From NCBI GenBank assembly GCA_011109175.1, contig RDEW01000004.1:1969191-2033190 (forward strand): a stretch of DNA of 64,000 nucleotides. Direction: 5' to 3'. This DNA is from Dicyema japonicum (Eukaryota > Dicyemida > Rhombozoa > Dicyemidae). The notes under the pieces are model-generated. The model saw only the letters and a program-made list of their open reading frames with translations, was not told where the DNA came from and ran no database searches. Positions 24,700-37,140 of the stretch are shown piece by piece; position 1 is the stretch's first letter; every line of letters begins with the position of its first letter. Made by a program: the position numbers and the translations under genes.

Positions 24700-27600
24700 T
24701 ATGCACGTGTTTCTATTGATATGATTCATACTTGAACTACGACTGCTCATCCGTCTTAAGTCTTAATACAAAAGCACTCGATGTATCCGATAACGACGGA
24801 GGGACCATGGACAAAAGATCGTTAGTGTCGTCTGCATAGATGGGGTGAAATCCGATTTTGGGGGCTTCATTAGAAGCTTCGATTTCAGCGACTCCAATGT
24901 TATTGCAACACCTGCCACAGTGAACTCGTCTAGCATTGAAATCATCAACTCACTGCAGTGAAACCCCATCTTTTCTGGTCACTTCTTTCCAAAAAAGTTG
25001 CATAGCTCACATATCAGGAAATACGGATTAATAGAAGACAATTCACGAAAGATCCAAGGCTTTCAGAGAAAATCGCTGTTTTTGCTACAAATCGACTGTT
25101 TTACAATCCTATGAGATAATTCCGCTATATCTATTTGTCCGTCAGCTCACAGCATTGATCTAATATTTATTAAGTGGGGGTACCATAGTAATCGACAAAA
25201 AACATGGAATCGTAAAACTAATATATAAAACAAATGAGTCTGTTGTTATTGATGGTATATTCGAACATGATAAGGCAAGACACTCAATTGTATACAAAAA
25301 GATGGAATTTGTTTCATCACATACATTTCGACTGCTTTCCGATTACTCCTTACTAAGGAATCAGCAGAAGATATAGCCTTACTCAAAAATATGGATCTTT
25401 TCAGTCTAAACTGTAAAAGATACTTCGAAATGTCCAGCTTGAGTCAACTGATGAAATATTTTAGTGCGGAAAGGTGGAAGTTAGAGTTGTGCTCTGAACT
25501 CACAATTTTGGAGTCGCTTTTTCTGGTCACCCAAATGATTCTACGGTTTATCTACGTGATAACATGCAAACAACGATTTTCGTGGTTGACTGGGAATCCA
25601 GGGACGTGTGAGAACTGCTAAGGTTATAGGCGTAGATCATTGGGACACATTTATGAAAAAGAGGTGCAATGAAATCACGATAATTTAAGAGTTCTGATTA
25701 ATTCTGCAAACATCGTTATTGTCTTGTTTGCATATGCAACGGTGCACTTTATCAGCACAACAAGAGATATAAAGAATTCAATGATATACGGGTACTTTCG
25801 TTGTATAGTTTGTGGCTTTAGCGGTGTTGACTGTAAATGCTATCAAAAATGTCAAATGCTCCGAAATGTAGCGGAAAGTGTAGATGTGTCGACCAAAACA
25901 GACAAAGACATCCTCGGCATATCTGGGAGTTATTCCTTGCGCTAAACTTATTTCTAACGAAAATTTTAGCCAATCAACCAGATCGTGAACTCTTCTGGGC
26001 AGGATGTAATCAATGTTGTGTTTACTACGGTCAGAGTCCAAATAAGTCTAATCCATCGTTACATTATACATTTATTTCCCACTATTGTTGGTAAGGACAT
26101 TATAAGGGTCACAACCAGAAATCTCTTTCGAAAAAGCAGAGCAACGGAATTAATATTCTGAGAACTCCCGTCTACAATGAGGTTAAGGATAACTAAATGA
26201 AGAGGCTTCAAAAAAAGAAAAAAATTTCGAAGATTGTGTCTAAAATACTGAGGATGATTACCTCTATCATTGCAGTTTTCCGCAAAAGACGTCGTAAAAC
26301 TTCTATTCAGTCATTGCTCAAGATTTTATATATCATCGATGAAATCCTCAGAGTATTTACTCGGGGATCTGCAGGTATCCTGATTCAGCTTACATTGAAA
26401 ATGGAGATCCCTTAGTTTGCCCAAAATAGAAATACCTCTGAAATGCATGATTTTCCAAATGGGTGTAAAAGTAATCGAGGTTGTTTGGGGGTGAGGACGC
26501 GAAGTAATTTGACCGATTTTGCGAGATCCACGGGAAATCGTATAAATACCATTTTGAACGCCTATTTGAGGTATATTTGAAGAAATAATAGAGGATAATG
26601 AATAAGAATTTGACAGGATGTGGGGGATGCCAATATTGAAGCTCATTTTTGGGGGAGATTCAGACTTCGAATAAAGTGGGGGATGAAGATTGCATAATTA
26701 CATATAAGTGATCTTTAAAGATTGAAAAATATAAATTGGTCAAATTCCATGTTGAGAAATTTAAAAAATGAATATAAATTCTTTCCTGCCTAAATTCAAA
26801 ATCAACGTGAATCCAGGTAATTTCATTTTGTAGAATATCACTATTAATAATTTCTCAATGATTTCCACATTCTGTTAGTAGTGAGTGTTCTTTACGGTGA
26901 AGAAATCAGAGGTTTCCATTCCGTGAAAACACAGAGGAAATCTAAACTTTATGGAGAATAACTGTTTCACTGATAAGGAGCAATGTTCTTGAGTTCCTCG
27001 TATCCTGGCATGAACTCATTCTAAGGGATTCCTTTGTGTCCTTTGATGGAATCGAATACAAGAGCTCACTACAAAACCGTATTCTAGCCAGTAAGCAATG
27101 TTGCTAGTAAAACGCACACAACTTGAATCGTCTCACAAGTTCAATCATCTTTGTTCATATTTTTAGCTGACAGGTTACTGATTGGAGTTCACTGGGAGTA
27201 AGCATTTATGTACTTAAAATATAAATATACGATAATATTCGCCCATGTAACAAAAATAAGATGCACGACCTTACATTATCGTATAAGCAGTATGAGAACA
27301 AGAGGCTAATAAGTATAAAAACAGCTGTTCCCCTCTGGTAAACATTTCAACTAGAGAACATCTGAAGGTCTGGATTATTCTTGCTTGTTTCAGTTCCTTT
27401 GAGGTTAATAGAAAAAGAAAACCTTCCGTAACAACTCCATTCCATAGTCATGGTCACAGACGATGTTTAAAGAAATAGTCTTGAACTGACAGTTCGTCTT
27501 TCGGCTCCGTGTGTTGATTTGTAAGCCATATAGCTCAGAATTGGCCGCTTTATTAGCGAAAGTGGCATTAGATTGTCGCGTCTCTCAGCGGCCAGTTGAC

Positions 27601-27890
27601 TACTTTTACTTTTAAGACAACTTATTTCTCAAGGTACAAATATCCATCGGAAATCCCTTAAAAATGAGGGAAAACTTAGTTTAACTAAAATCAACTAATT
27701 TTAATCTCTTCACTTTTTTAAGTAGAAGATTAGTGTTGAATTCTTCCACCTAGAAATATTCCTCGCTGGAAATAAGAGCTCACAAAGGGATCTTAATTAA
27801 TCAAAAAGACATAAGAAGGTAAAGAACCTGTCGAGTTGTTTCAATTATGTCTACTCGAGACAATACAAAAGTATTTGAGTTGCATAAACA
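24700..27890. other. Possible fragmented host exons, unassigned
   Basis: Open pieces on + near 25175-25370 (GTIVIDKKHGIVKLIYKTNE, then DKARHSIVYKKMEFVSSHTF) and 25391-25621 (DLFSLNCKRYFEM) read like protein rather than noise, but change frame and match no family I know. The rest (26100-27890) is AT-rich with only short frames such as 26197-26415 (lysine-rich) and no motif. Confidence 0.3.
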
Positions 27891-27899
27891 GTTAAAGTG

Positions 27900-28460
27900 C
27901 ATTTGGTTCCTTCGACTCGATCAACTGGCTATTAATATGATACTTACATCCGATTCAGAGGAATTGATCTTTTTGAAATATTTGTTTAATTAGCGCGTTA
28001 AGGCAGGATTGGTTGGACATGGGGAACTAAATTCTAAACATTGAATGCGGAAGTCGTTATTTGCTTTCGTTGATCTGAAATAACCGACATTCTCAACCTT
28101 TTATTGGATTTGAAGACCTCTTCATCGACTAAATAATTGAAAAAATACATGCAGCATTAGATAACTGTACGAAGAAAACTTTCTCGAAACCTTCTGAGAC
28201 ATGGTTAGCAAAAACTACTTCAAATCCATTCAAAACATACAGTGGTAGCACTCCTGCATGGATAAGTAATATCTGAGTTGTTCACTTCACTGTTCTCAAG
28301 AGAAGGCTAAATACAGTCCTTAAAAAATACCGTGAATATACACTTTGATGTATTCGTCGACTATTTTTTGGATAAAATATTTCAGAAAGCACATAATTTG
28401 GGAGAACTTATTCTATAGTCCTGATTACCATTTCGTATATAAAAAATCCTTTTTTGGTTA
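27900..28460 (+). pseudogene. Possible LINE ORF2 linker remnant
   Basis: A broken frame reads FSKPSETWLAKTTSNPFKTY and STPAWISN, followed by KRRLNTVLKKYREYT (28290-28340), resembling the basic segment between endonuclease and RT in APE-type LINEs. No RT motif follows, so the call is weak. Confidence 0.3.
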
Positions 28461-29540
28461 TCGAATAGTTGAGTTCATGCTATCTGAGTTTATAGATACT
28501 ACCAGGTGGTCATACTGTGCACGTAGATTATTAGCACTATTTAATTGATCCCATGGTACATGAACTTTATAAGAATGCATAGTTCGCCTGTATCTTCCAT
28601 ATGTGAGCCAATCAAACCTCGTATTTTGCCAATCCTGTTCAGTCTGGACCCCTCTCTGCTTCTAACATGAATAGATTTGAATAAATTAATTTCAAATGCG
28701 TTCACCTTACAGCTTTGACTCACACTAGTAAATAAACGTGGAACCAACGTGTCATAATTGGCGAGAAGCACTTGCCTAGGCTAGTGTGTTAATCATTTGA
28801 GGGATCTCTGGAATTTGACGAGGGACCACTTGTCATGAATCTATCGTAAAAAACCATATGAACAACATCAAGGTCATAAAGTACAAAGCAGACTGTTTTT
28901 CGGCGACGTAACAAAGAAATGAGTCACTTTGAATATCGAGATGGCGTTATGTTATGAAAGAGTAGGAGATCTCGGACTCTGTCAGAATGTAGAACGATTC
29001 ATCTAGCTGAGCACACCTTCTGGGGACGATTTTACTGTCAGTGATGGAAATAAACACTATCGCGTCTAAAAATGGTTATTACACGTCTTAGACGTAAATT
29101 TATTTAGTTTTACATGTTGGAGGACCCCGTTGACTGGGTCTTTAAAGTAGAGATAATTCTTGTGTATAGACTTTTTTCTAAAGTAATTGATCAGTCTCAA
29201 GGATCGCTCACAAAAGTTGTTCATGCTATTCTCGGTTAAATAAATCTCTGAATCTGCCAAACTGTAAAAAAAACCACGACTAAATTGCATATTGACCTGT
29301 TGGAAGAACTCGGAGGATTGCTTGCCAGAAAGAAAAGGGATCAACGAGAAGGGTTATGGCTAAGACAAAAGATTGGAATAGCCATACTCCGAGGGAACTC
29401 GTTCGCAATCCACGCAGCAGACTTCCTCAACTGACATTTGTTTAATTGTTAAAAAAATTATTCTTAAAAAAAATTAAAAAAAATATCAAAATAAATAATT
29501 ATTTTTTTTTATAAAACAGTAAAACTCTTCCTAACCGCAG
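28461..29540. other. No gene recognised
   Basis: A minus-strand frame at 29344-29066 (92 codons) is open but carries no motif. The 3' part is a run of A/T-rich low-complexity sequence (29450-29520). Confidence 0.4.
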
Positions 29541-29544
29541 GTCA

Positions 29545-29752
29545 GTAGTAGTATGGAAAGAATCCATCTTCTTCTATTTCGACGCAAGTCTTACCGTCGC
29601 GGACATCACTTCATTCTTCAGCGGAATAGTTTTTTTTATAATGTAGTCCTCATCAGAGGATTTGGTCAGGTAAAGGTAGGAAGATCCCTTTCAACAACTG
29701 TGTCGTGCCAGAAGGACTCGTTGCCTCACGGTAGATCTGTTTGACAAGAATT
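29545..29752 (+). repeat. Short repeat 'B'
   Basis: This copy matches 43665-43850 on the opposite strand over its full length and 3018-3118 with an internal gap. Conserved blocks include gcggacatcacttcattctt, gaggatttggtca and tgtcgtgccagaagg. It lies just upstream of repeat 'A', as at 43 kb. Confidence 0.75.
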
Positions 29753-29879
29753 GACCTTTGCTGAAAAAGCCAGTTTTCTTAACCGTCAATTAAAAAAATA
29801 GTTCATTAAAATTTATTTTAAAAACTCTTCGGTTTTTGCATAACGAGAGAGAATTTCAACTAGCCTGGAAAAAATTAAA

Positions 29880-30470
29880 TTTATTTATCTAGAAAACACC
29901 TTCATAGACAGAATGAAATGAAATCAGGTGATCCTGGCATCTCAGTTGTCTTCTCATCTTCTGATCTGAAGGAAGTGCCGTACAGGGGAATTCCTCTGGA
30001 TGGTTATTTATTATTTATTAACCTCGGATACACTGAGAAAAAAGTTAAAGTAAACAACTAATTAAGTGTATCCAGTTTCCACTTTTACATAAATAGAGTC
30101 CATCCGGAATCAGCATAAAAGGTAGGAGGTCCATGGAAACCCCTCCAGTGGAGAGGGGGTGAAAAAATGATCCTTTTTCGTGCCGGCCTGGCACTGGGCG
30201 CCACCTAGAGAAATGGATCACATGACGCCACCTAGAGAAATGGATCACATGACGCCACTTTAATAGGAAGAGAGAAAAGGAACAGACAAACAGAACAGAA
30301 ACTTCAATAAATTAGCCACGAAGAACAACATGGAACCACGCGGCGAATGCGCATAATCCGAATGCTCTGGATGGTTGTTGACTAATGGTCCTTTTTGAAT
30401 ATAATTTAGGATTATATCTGGAGCCACCAGAGATGGTGAATCACATTACGCACTCAAACAAAATTTAAAT
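29880..30470 (-). repeat. SINE/MITE-like repeat 'A'
   Basis: On minus, this region shares long blocks with the tandem pair at 43030-43660, including atgacgccac, ccggcacgaaaaaggatcat (reverse complement) and ggaggggtttcc, plus a tail ending in aataataaataaat. The 5' side (29880-30010) and 30350-30470 also resemble 34050-34260. A 27-bp unit is tandemly duplicated at 30199-30225 and 30226-30252. It is non-coding; I cannot tell whether the head derives from a tRNA. Confidence 0.75.
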
Positions 30471-30679
30471 TAAAAAAAGTAGATTTGTAATGAATAAAAC
30501 ATGATAAATTTTACTTTTATCTTATTTTTTAATAAAATAAAATGAAAAAAAAATGCTACCATTATAGCACTTAAATCGTTCCACTTATAACTATAATGTC
30601 ACTACATTGATTTGTCACAGCTTCGCTCTTATTAAATGGCAGTACAACTTTTTTCTTTAACCATGTGATATATTTGGTC

Positions 30680-32671
30680 ACTTACACTCCTACCTCCTGT
30701 GAAGACACTGTAACATCTTCTGGGAAGTTCATTAGGATGATCATATCAAATGCCCGTGAGTCAGTATAAAATCCGTCAATAATTTGGTGGAGATGCACAA
30801 GTTCTTCATCCTTTACTAGACATGACATTTGTTAGTAGTGATTATCCATATTACCTTGAATGCAACAGCAGAGGAGGCTTTAAAATGTAGATATTTCGAC
30901 CTGCAGTGATGGAAGGTCATAAATAGAATGGGACAGAAAGAGGCCGTAACAGATAGCATTTACAAAAAGCGTGACAGCACTCGCGTAATCAGTTTCACTC
31001 TCAATCACTACAGAATTGAATCTCCCACAGTGATTAAGTATCCGTGACAACTATAATGCTTATATTAGAGGACTAGATTCAGCGATGCCATAAACAGGCA
31101 GTAATGGCTTTGAGTAGATCTGGAATGAAAACATGGCACATGGATTGAGTCAAAAGGCTGGAACTCTATGTACTCAGCCGGCAAAAAGCACCCAATGGAG
31201 GCCAAATAGACAGAAATGGTTGTCAATATAAATTTTGTTAGTTCGAATAGGGGATGTCTAGTGAGTGTAAGACAACCTACCACCACGTATTACAAACCTT
31301 AGAGAATCAGTAAGACACACATATGATGGGTCATCAGTACTTATTCTTCCGAGATACATCAGTCAAGGCAAATATGCTAGAGTCACCAAGTTATCTACCA
31401 GTCCAACTCTGGTAGAAGAGAGGTCATTCGCATAAGGGAGTGTGGGTTATTGAACATATGGTCCTGGAGGTTCAGTAGAATATCATATTCATCGTCACAT
31501 ATTATGAACTGGATGTCTCCATAGACTTGGTACAATGTTCGCGTCCTTGATGACTTGTAATGGGCCTCTGTCTCAGCCTCGACAGAATTAGTAAAATGGT
31601 TTCTAAATTTAAAGTCCTCTGGCAGAGACGAGTATTTCTGATTCTCCATAGAACAAGGAATTCTTAGCAGAAACCTAAGTAATTTGATTATATTGAATTC
31701 CTGAGCCAAATAATAATGTCACACGCGGGTATGCAGTCCGGTAAGTCCTCAATCTCATCCTGTGCCATTCTATTAACAACTCTTGACAATTGGGAGTAAT
31801 TCAATAAATTCTTCCAAATAAGTAGAGTAGTTAGACCTGTTAAAAAATTTGATATCTGGTTAGAAAATCGAAATGGTCCACATCAATAGCAAGTTCCAAC
31901 GTGTCCCACAACTTGGAAAGGATGTCATCATTTTCATCGGATGTTAAATACTTTGAGTGCCAACACTCAGATATCGGAACACAGGGTTAGGGGAGACATT
32001 AGCTCATCATAGATATTGGTAATAAAGGAGGCTGTTCTGATAATCTGCACAAACTACTCCACTCCAAAATTTCTAAAAATTGAAAATACATACTCACATC
32101 ATTAAAACAGAGGATCTAACCACCAACATGAGAGCACATATCAATTCTATATACAAGAAGATCAGTTTGGTAATCAGTGAATATTTCATAGCGGAACCCG
32201 ATCGTCTATAGAAGACTCGCACGTAATAGCATCCAACCTGCTTAGGCAATTCTGGTTCCCCTTATCCCCTTTTCCATTTTCATCTTTCTGCTCATCGAGG
32301 GACCCCAGTGTATCTTGGAGGTGTATGTGCTTGTGCCTAAACAGGATTTCAATGGGAACAGATCTCTGAGGAAGGACGACTCGGACAAACATAGGGAATT
32401 TCCTGGTGATTGACAAAACATGCAAAATCTACAACCGTCCCTTTGTATCGTAGACTCCCACATGCTACTGCATAAGGTATGATCTGTTCAACGACGTTAA
32501 ATGAGTTGTCTGCTCGTGTAATTTTCTCAAACATTGACGTAGAGTCCGAACATGCATATTCGATATATATACTTAACTCCTACAAAATAATCGGAAGCGT
32601 GCTGAGTTCTGTCCACTAGGATAAAAAACTGAAAGGGGTAAATGGAAAAATACAAAAGGCTCTTCGGCCAT
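30680..32671 (-). CDS. MSH5: MSH5-like meiotic MutS homologue, ATPase motifs lost
   Basis: MSH5 pairs with MSH4 to stabilise meiotic crossover intermediates. Minus-strand exons in order: MAEEPF start (32671); FNVVEQIIPYAVACGSLRYK (about 32500-32440); EIEDLPDCIPACDII (about 31765-31720); PEDFKFRNHFTNSVEAETEA, SSRTRTLYQVYGDIQFIICD and LLPELD|CIFALTDVSRKNKY; IRGGRHPLFELTKF; GCFLPAEYIEFQPFDSIH; VVIESETDYASAVTLFVNAI; and C-terminal LVHLHQIIDGFYTDSRAF with FPEDVTVSSQEV, stop at 30684. The order follows MSH5. The GPNSSGKS-type Walker A block expected between ELTKF and GCFLPAE is absent, and Walker B (expected LIDEFGKGT) reads VIESETDYAS. Candidate introns: 32629-32653 (25 nt), 31377-31398 (22), 31258-31276 (19), 31051-31073 (23), 30878-30900 (23). 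Frames near 32580 and 30840 do not join cleanly. It may be a pseudogene or an ATPase-dead paralogue. Confidence 0.8.
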
Positions 32672-32699
32672 TGTACTTTTCGTAAGTACGATTTATAAG

Positions 32700-32805
32700 G
32701 ATCAGTTGTACGGTTGAGTTCGAGATAGGAAAATCGTGCCAAGTAGAGGTTTCTGTTTGATCGTGCCGGGATCACGTGAGTAGTTAGTTTGGTGTTACAC
32801 TGGTA
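32700..32805 (+). repeat. FIDD-family LINE 3' tail, plus-strand copy
   Basis: The core atcgtgccaagtagaggttt and gggatcacgtgagtagttag matches the minus-strand tails at 9215-9300 and elsewhere, here in opposite orientation. Only about 100 bases remain. It sits immediately upstream of the MSH5-like start. Confidence 0.7.
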
Positions 32806-32934
32806 TTTGGAATTTTTCATTCATTCAATATTGGAAGTGATCAAATTGAAAGGAAACAATGCACAGAAGGTGCATTTCTAACGAGTTGAGAGAGTTGATA
32901 ATCGAACAAAAGTGGTTGCGACCATAGAAGTAAA

Positions 32935-34046
32935 CTCTACCCTTATAAATTTGCTATTTTTGGTTTTTAGAAATTTATGAAAAATAGCCAATTTGAAAAA
33001 AATAAAATCAATAATTTTGAAAAACAATGAACAAAGACTTTAAAAAAATCACTTGAACAAAAAAACATATTTAAGTTTTATTAAAAAAATTTAATTTTAA
33101 ACTGTTTTTTACTTTGCTTAAAAAATGCTTGCTTTGTATTTCGAATACATTGATGCATTTTTAATCTTGCGATCATCAATGGTCTCAACTTATGCGTTCC
33201 GGCCATGTTTAGACAAAGCATAATGAAGACATGTTTTTTTTAATTTTTGTAACCTTGGAAACGGTTTCTGCAGAAGCTTTTCGATGAGCTTATTGTATAA
33301 TCCAATTCGTTTCGAATCTGGATTCCAGATCATCGATTTGGTCAAGTTTATATGTTTTTGAAATTTTTTTAAAGTCTTCAAAAAAGGCTTCAATGTCGAC
33401 AGATTTATGTTCGCATTTCTCCGCGTAACTTGAGCATTCTGACTTCGTGTCTTTTTGATTTTATCCAACACCCATTAAAATTTAGGAAATTATAAAGTTT
33501 TAACTTTTACAAAAAATGCTACCTTGGTGGATATTAAGGCATCATTCAAAAACCACCTAGAAAATTGATTTATTCGATAAATACCTTTAGATTCTTCAAC
33601 CTACATCCATTCTACCAACTACTCTTAAGTTATAAAAGGTTTATGTGCAGCTTTAAAAGACGGCTAATATTTTTTTAAATCTTTCAAAATAGCATCTTTC
33701 TTCAGTAATAGATTTTTATTGTTTTTCTAAAAATCGCTTTTCGAAACAAGTGCGATAATCTATCAGCTAATTGCTGCCACAAAATAGCAACATTATAATT
33801 TACAATTTGAGTTTTTTCATTAAAGTAAAATCTCCGAGAGAAGCATCAAAAGGCAATTGTTAAACGAATGCTGAATCTTCCATGAACTACTGTTTCACGA
33901 ATTGTTGCCAAATTTTTGCTGTTAAATTTTGATGAGGTCGGATTTTCAGTATCTTTAAGACCAAGACTTATAAGTCTAATGCTGATCGACTTTACTCTAA
34001 GAGTCTGGAGACATACTCTATGGATATTACTAATATTTAAATTCAT
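32935..34046 (-). pseudogene. Possible pogo/Tigger-like transposase remnant
   Basis: On minus, a peptide near 33230-33140 reads MLCLNMAGTHKLRPLMIARL, similar in layout to the CCNMDGSEKLPPLVIGK segment of pogo/Tigger DDE transposases. The rest is decayed: an open piece at 33471-33190 in another frame and one at 34046-33846 near the expected N-terminus. No terminal inverted repeats were identified. The assignment rests on one motif. Confidence 0.4.
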
Positions 34047-34049
34047 TTA

Positions 34050-34270
34050 ACCAAAAAACACCGTCATGACCAGAATGAAAAAATTCAGGTGATCGGACTT
34101 GAATGAAGTGGCGTCCAGGGGAACTTTTCGGATGGTTGTTGACTAGTGGTCCTTTTTGGATTATATCTGGCGCCACCAGAGAGTGTGAACCACATGACGC
34201 ACGCTAACAATTGAAGCTCCCAGGAGCCAAAAGGAATAGGAGGAACAGAAGAATCAAACAAATAGGTCTT
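34050..34270 (-). repeat. Repeat 'A', partial copy
   Basis: It shares ggatggttgttgactagtgg and ggattatatctggcgccacc with 30365-30440, and aggaggaacaga with the 43-kb pair. It abuts the 3' end of the RTE-like LINE. Confidence 0.65.
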
Positions 34271-34296
34271 CATTTAGCGTGATAGGTAAGGTTGTT

Positions 34297-36400
34297 CTAG
34301 GCCTTCCTCGGAATGATTTTGTTTTTTTCCATGAAATATTCATCTATTACGTGATTTGCCGGGACATCCAGGTCCATCCTCAGAATGTGACCGAACAGTC
34401 TCCATCTCGATCTTCTGATTTCCATGGATAATGGTTCTGTTTTGCTCAACTTATATAATTGTTCGTTTTTGATCTTCATTTTGTAGTGAATATTAAGTGC
34501 CTTCCGAAGCATACTGCGGTCGAAACTGTCAATAGACTCCATTGCCCGTTTAGACAAACCCCATGTCCCACAGTTATATATTAGGATGGGCACAACAAAG
34601 TATTTGTATATATTTTTCCACAAAGTCTTCTTCCCGAACTCCATATTTTAGATAGGCTTCTGAAAGCACCAGATGCAAGGATTTTCCGTCGAGCTACATC
34701 TTCCTCGTCCCCCAAGAGCGATCCGACCTTCTTATGTCTTCTCCACGTCTCGTCGGATATCCTCTCTGCACGGCTGAATGATGTAAATTCCGTTTTGTCA
34801 GTGTTTATTTTCAAGAACCATTTTTGGAAAATGTTAGGAAGATGTTCGTTTATGTACTTGAGAAATTCAGAATCATCCGATACAAAGTTCCAGATCGTCT
34901 GCGTAAATCAACTCATAATATTGTGCTTTAATGGATAATCTGAAATCCCTCAGTGCAGCCTCAAGATAAATAATAAATAGAATAGGAGACAACGAATCCC
35001 CTTGTGGAACTCCCCGAGTGGTTTTAAAAAAATTGGAAGCGGTATTTCCGATTTTGACAGCCAGGTGAGTATCTTCTAGGAGCAAGGAAATAATTCTAAC
35101 ATCATCCGTATCTAGAAATGTATTCAGAATGTTAATAAGTAGTCCCCTGTGTACAGAGTCGAATGCACGACTCATGTCGATCCCCAGAACTTCTATGCAT
35201 TTTTTGTATTTCTGACATATAGCGCCAGACCATCTGTGCGTCCATACTATGTCGGCGGTTGATCTTTTTTCCCTGAAACCGCTTTGTCCAGGCGATAAGA
35301 ATTTGTCGACTTTCCCTTTGATTCGATTTAATACAATGATAGAGAGGGTTTTCCGTAAGACCGATAATAGAATTATTGGTCTTAGACTGTTTGCGGGACC
35401 TCTAGGTTTCCCAGGTTTTGGTATTGGAATTAGCCATCCTCTCCCAATTCCAAGATCGTTTTTGTCTTCAAATGCTTTATTGAGTATGATGGTGATTATT
35501 TCACCCAATTCAGTGGGTCCACATTTTATTAACTCTGCAGGTATATTATCAGGACCAGCCGCTTTCCTGTAGTTTAGTTTTCCTATTGCCTTGATAGTTT
35601 CCGCGATAATAATGGGGCAGTTAAGAGGAGCCGTTGATGTTATTGGAGATTTGTTTTCAATTTCTTGATTGTTAAAGATGTCATAGTAGTGTGAAGAGAC
35701 TATGTTCGCCTTTTCAATAACATTCAATACTGATCGTCCATGTTGGTCGTGAATAACAATATTCCCTGGTTGTTTCTTTTTACTAATAATCCGAATGGCT
35801 TTGAACATTTTGGATCCGTTCTTATATTTCTTGATTTCATCGACCTGTTCCTCCACTTCCTTTTTTACTTGATATTTTTGAAGTTTTTTGATTTTTGTTA
35901 AAATTGAGTTACGAACTATCCTTAGCTCTTTTTTTAGACTCGGTATATTTGAATTATTAATTCTAATCCTCAAATTCTTTTGTTCTGAAGATAAGTATGA
36001 TATTTCTTCGTTGTTATATTTGAATTTGTTTTTGTGAGTAGTCCCCAAAACCAACGACGCGGTATTCTTCATTACAACTCCAACGTCATTCCACAAATCC
36101 TGTGCACTATTGTTTGTATTCATCTTGCTTAATTCCTTTCTGAGTTTTTCGCCATACTCTATCATCTATATTTCATCGCTTATTAGAGTTTCTGTATCCA
36201 ATCTTTCGAATTCCGTTTTTCCATATCTTCCAGGTTTGTACAAACTTCCCAAAGAGAACCGAGTGATCACCAATTTGTGATCACTTGATGTTTCAAGCCC
36301 ATCGTATGATCTCGAGTTTCGTATTAGGTTTTTGTTCCTTCTTCTGCACAAGATATAATCAATTTGATTATATATTTTAATCAAGTTGCCATTTAATTAT
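34297..36400 (-). pseudogene. RTE-like APE-type LINE ORF2, 5'-truncated
   Basis: The minus-strand order is: end of the endonuclease domain (QIDYILCRRRNKN and SSDHKLVITRF, 36370-36250), a lysine-rich linker, then RT with AAGPDNIPAELIKCGP, IPIPKPGKPRGPANSLRPII, SGFREKRSTADIVW, motif A LGIDMSRAFDSVHRGLL, motif B RGVPQGDSLSPILFIIYLE and motif C LIYADDLELCI (34910-34875). The main 430-codon frame (36165-34873) is intact, making this one of the best preserved RT domains here. Frameshifts then lead into KVGSLLGDEEDVARRKIL (34735-34680) and SRWRLFGHILRMDLDVP (34410-34360), the usual C-terminal blocks of this group. It ends near 34297. The 5' end stops inside the endonuclease, consistent with 5' truncation. 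Confidence 0.87.
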
Positions 36401-36659
36401 ACACGTTGTAATTTCCTCTCGTGGTTGAGTTATATTTGCTTATTTCTACTTATTTTCTTCATTATTGAAAGTGCAAGGTTTATCAAATAAATGTTTGATT
36501 CATCAACTCATTATGTTGCTTTTAAGTATGAAGAAATTATGCTGCTTTGTTGATATATTTTCCTATTTCCCAAATTATTTATTCTTATGAATATCTTCTT
36601 TATTTGACAAATAGAAAATTTACTATTTAACCATCCTCGCCCTGTCTGTCGCCAGTCTC

Positions 36660-36800
36660 CTAGGAAATAAAATCCATGTCAACCGCATACATTAATTCCA
36701 AAATAGAAGTAGGACCAATTTTAGCTCTCAAATCCCGATGAGCAGCTTCCAGATAAATCACAGAGAGAATTGGTGATAATGAGTCACGTAACTAGGCAGG
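36660..36800 (-). pseudogene. RTE-like RT fragment
   Basis: Minus-strand translation gives DSLSPILSVIYLEAAHRDLR then ELMYAVDMDF, aligning with motif B to C of the 34.3-36.4 kb element. The catalytic YADD has decayed to YAVD. Only this part survives. Confidence 0.7.
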
Positions 36801-36884
36801 GCTCAGTTGGTATGCTTGTTGGACTCCAGAGGACGAGGAATGAATTGCTGGTCCTTGACCAAGCTGGAATGTTTTCTATATGAG

Positions 36885-37140
36885 CTATAAGCATATTGTA
36901 CACTGATGGGTAGAATGTAAAACAATCCTACCCAAAATTTCATAACCACGTATTGTTTTGAATGCGTATTTGTTATCAGTTTTGACGATTACATGCGGAA
37001 TATTCTTGTTGTATTCAGTGAATGTACGGACTACATGAACTGCTGCTTCACATCCCTGACTCGATTCCTCCAAGGACCCAATGACCTTCCCGCCATTGAC
37101 CGCGATGGTATTTGCGATGGAAGTATTTAGACTCGTCGAT
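36885..37140 (-). pseudogene. RLE-LINE RT fragment
   Basis: The reverse-strand peptide SSQGCEAAVHVVRTFTEYN with VIVKTDNKYAFKTIRG aligns to GGCEAGIHAVREFASQSAE and FKLDLRNAFNSVRRD of the 13-15 kb element. The catalytic aspartate context survives only in part, and the fragment stops after motif A. Confidence 0.7.
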
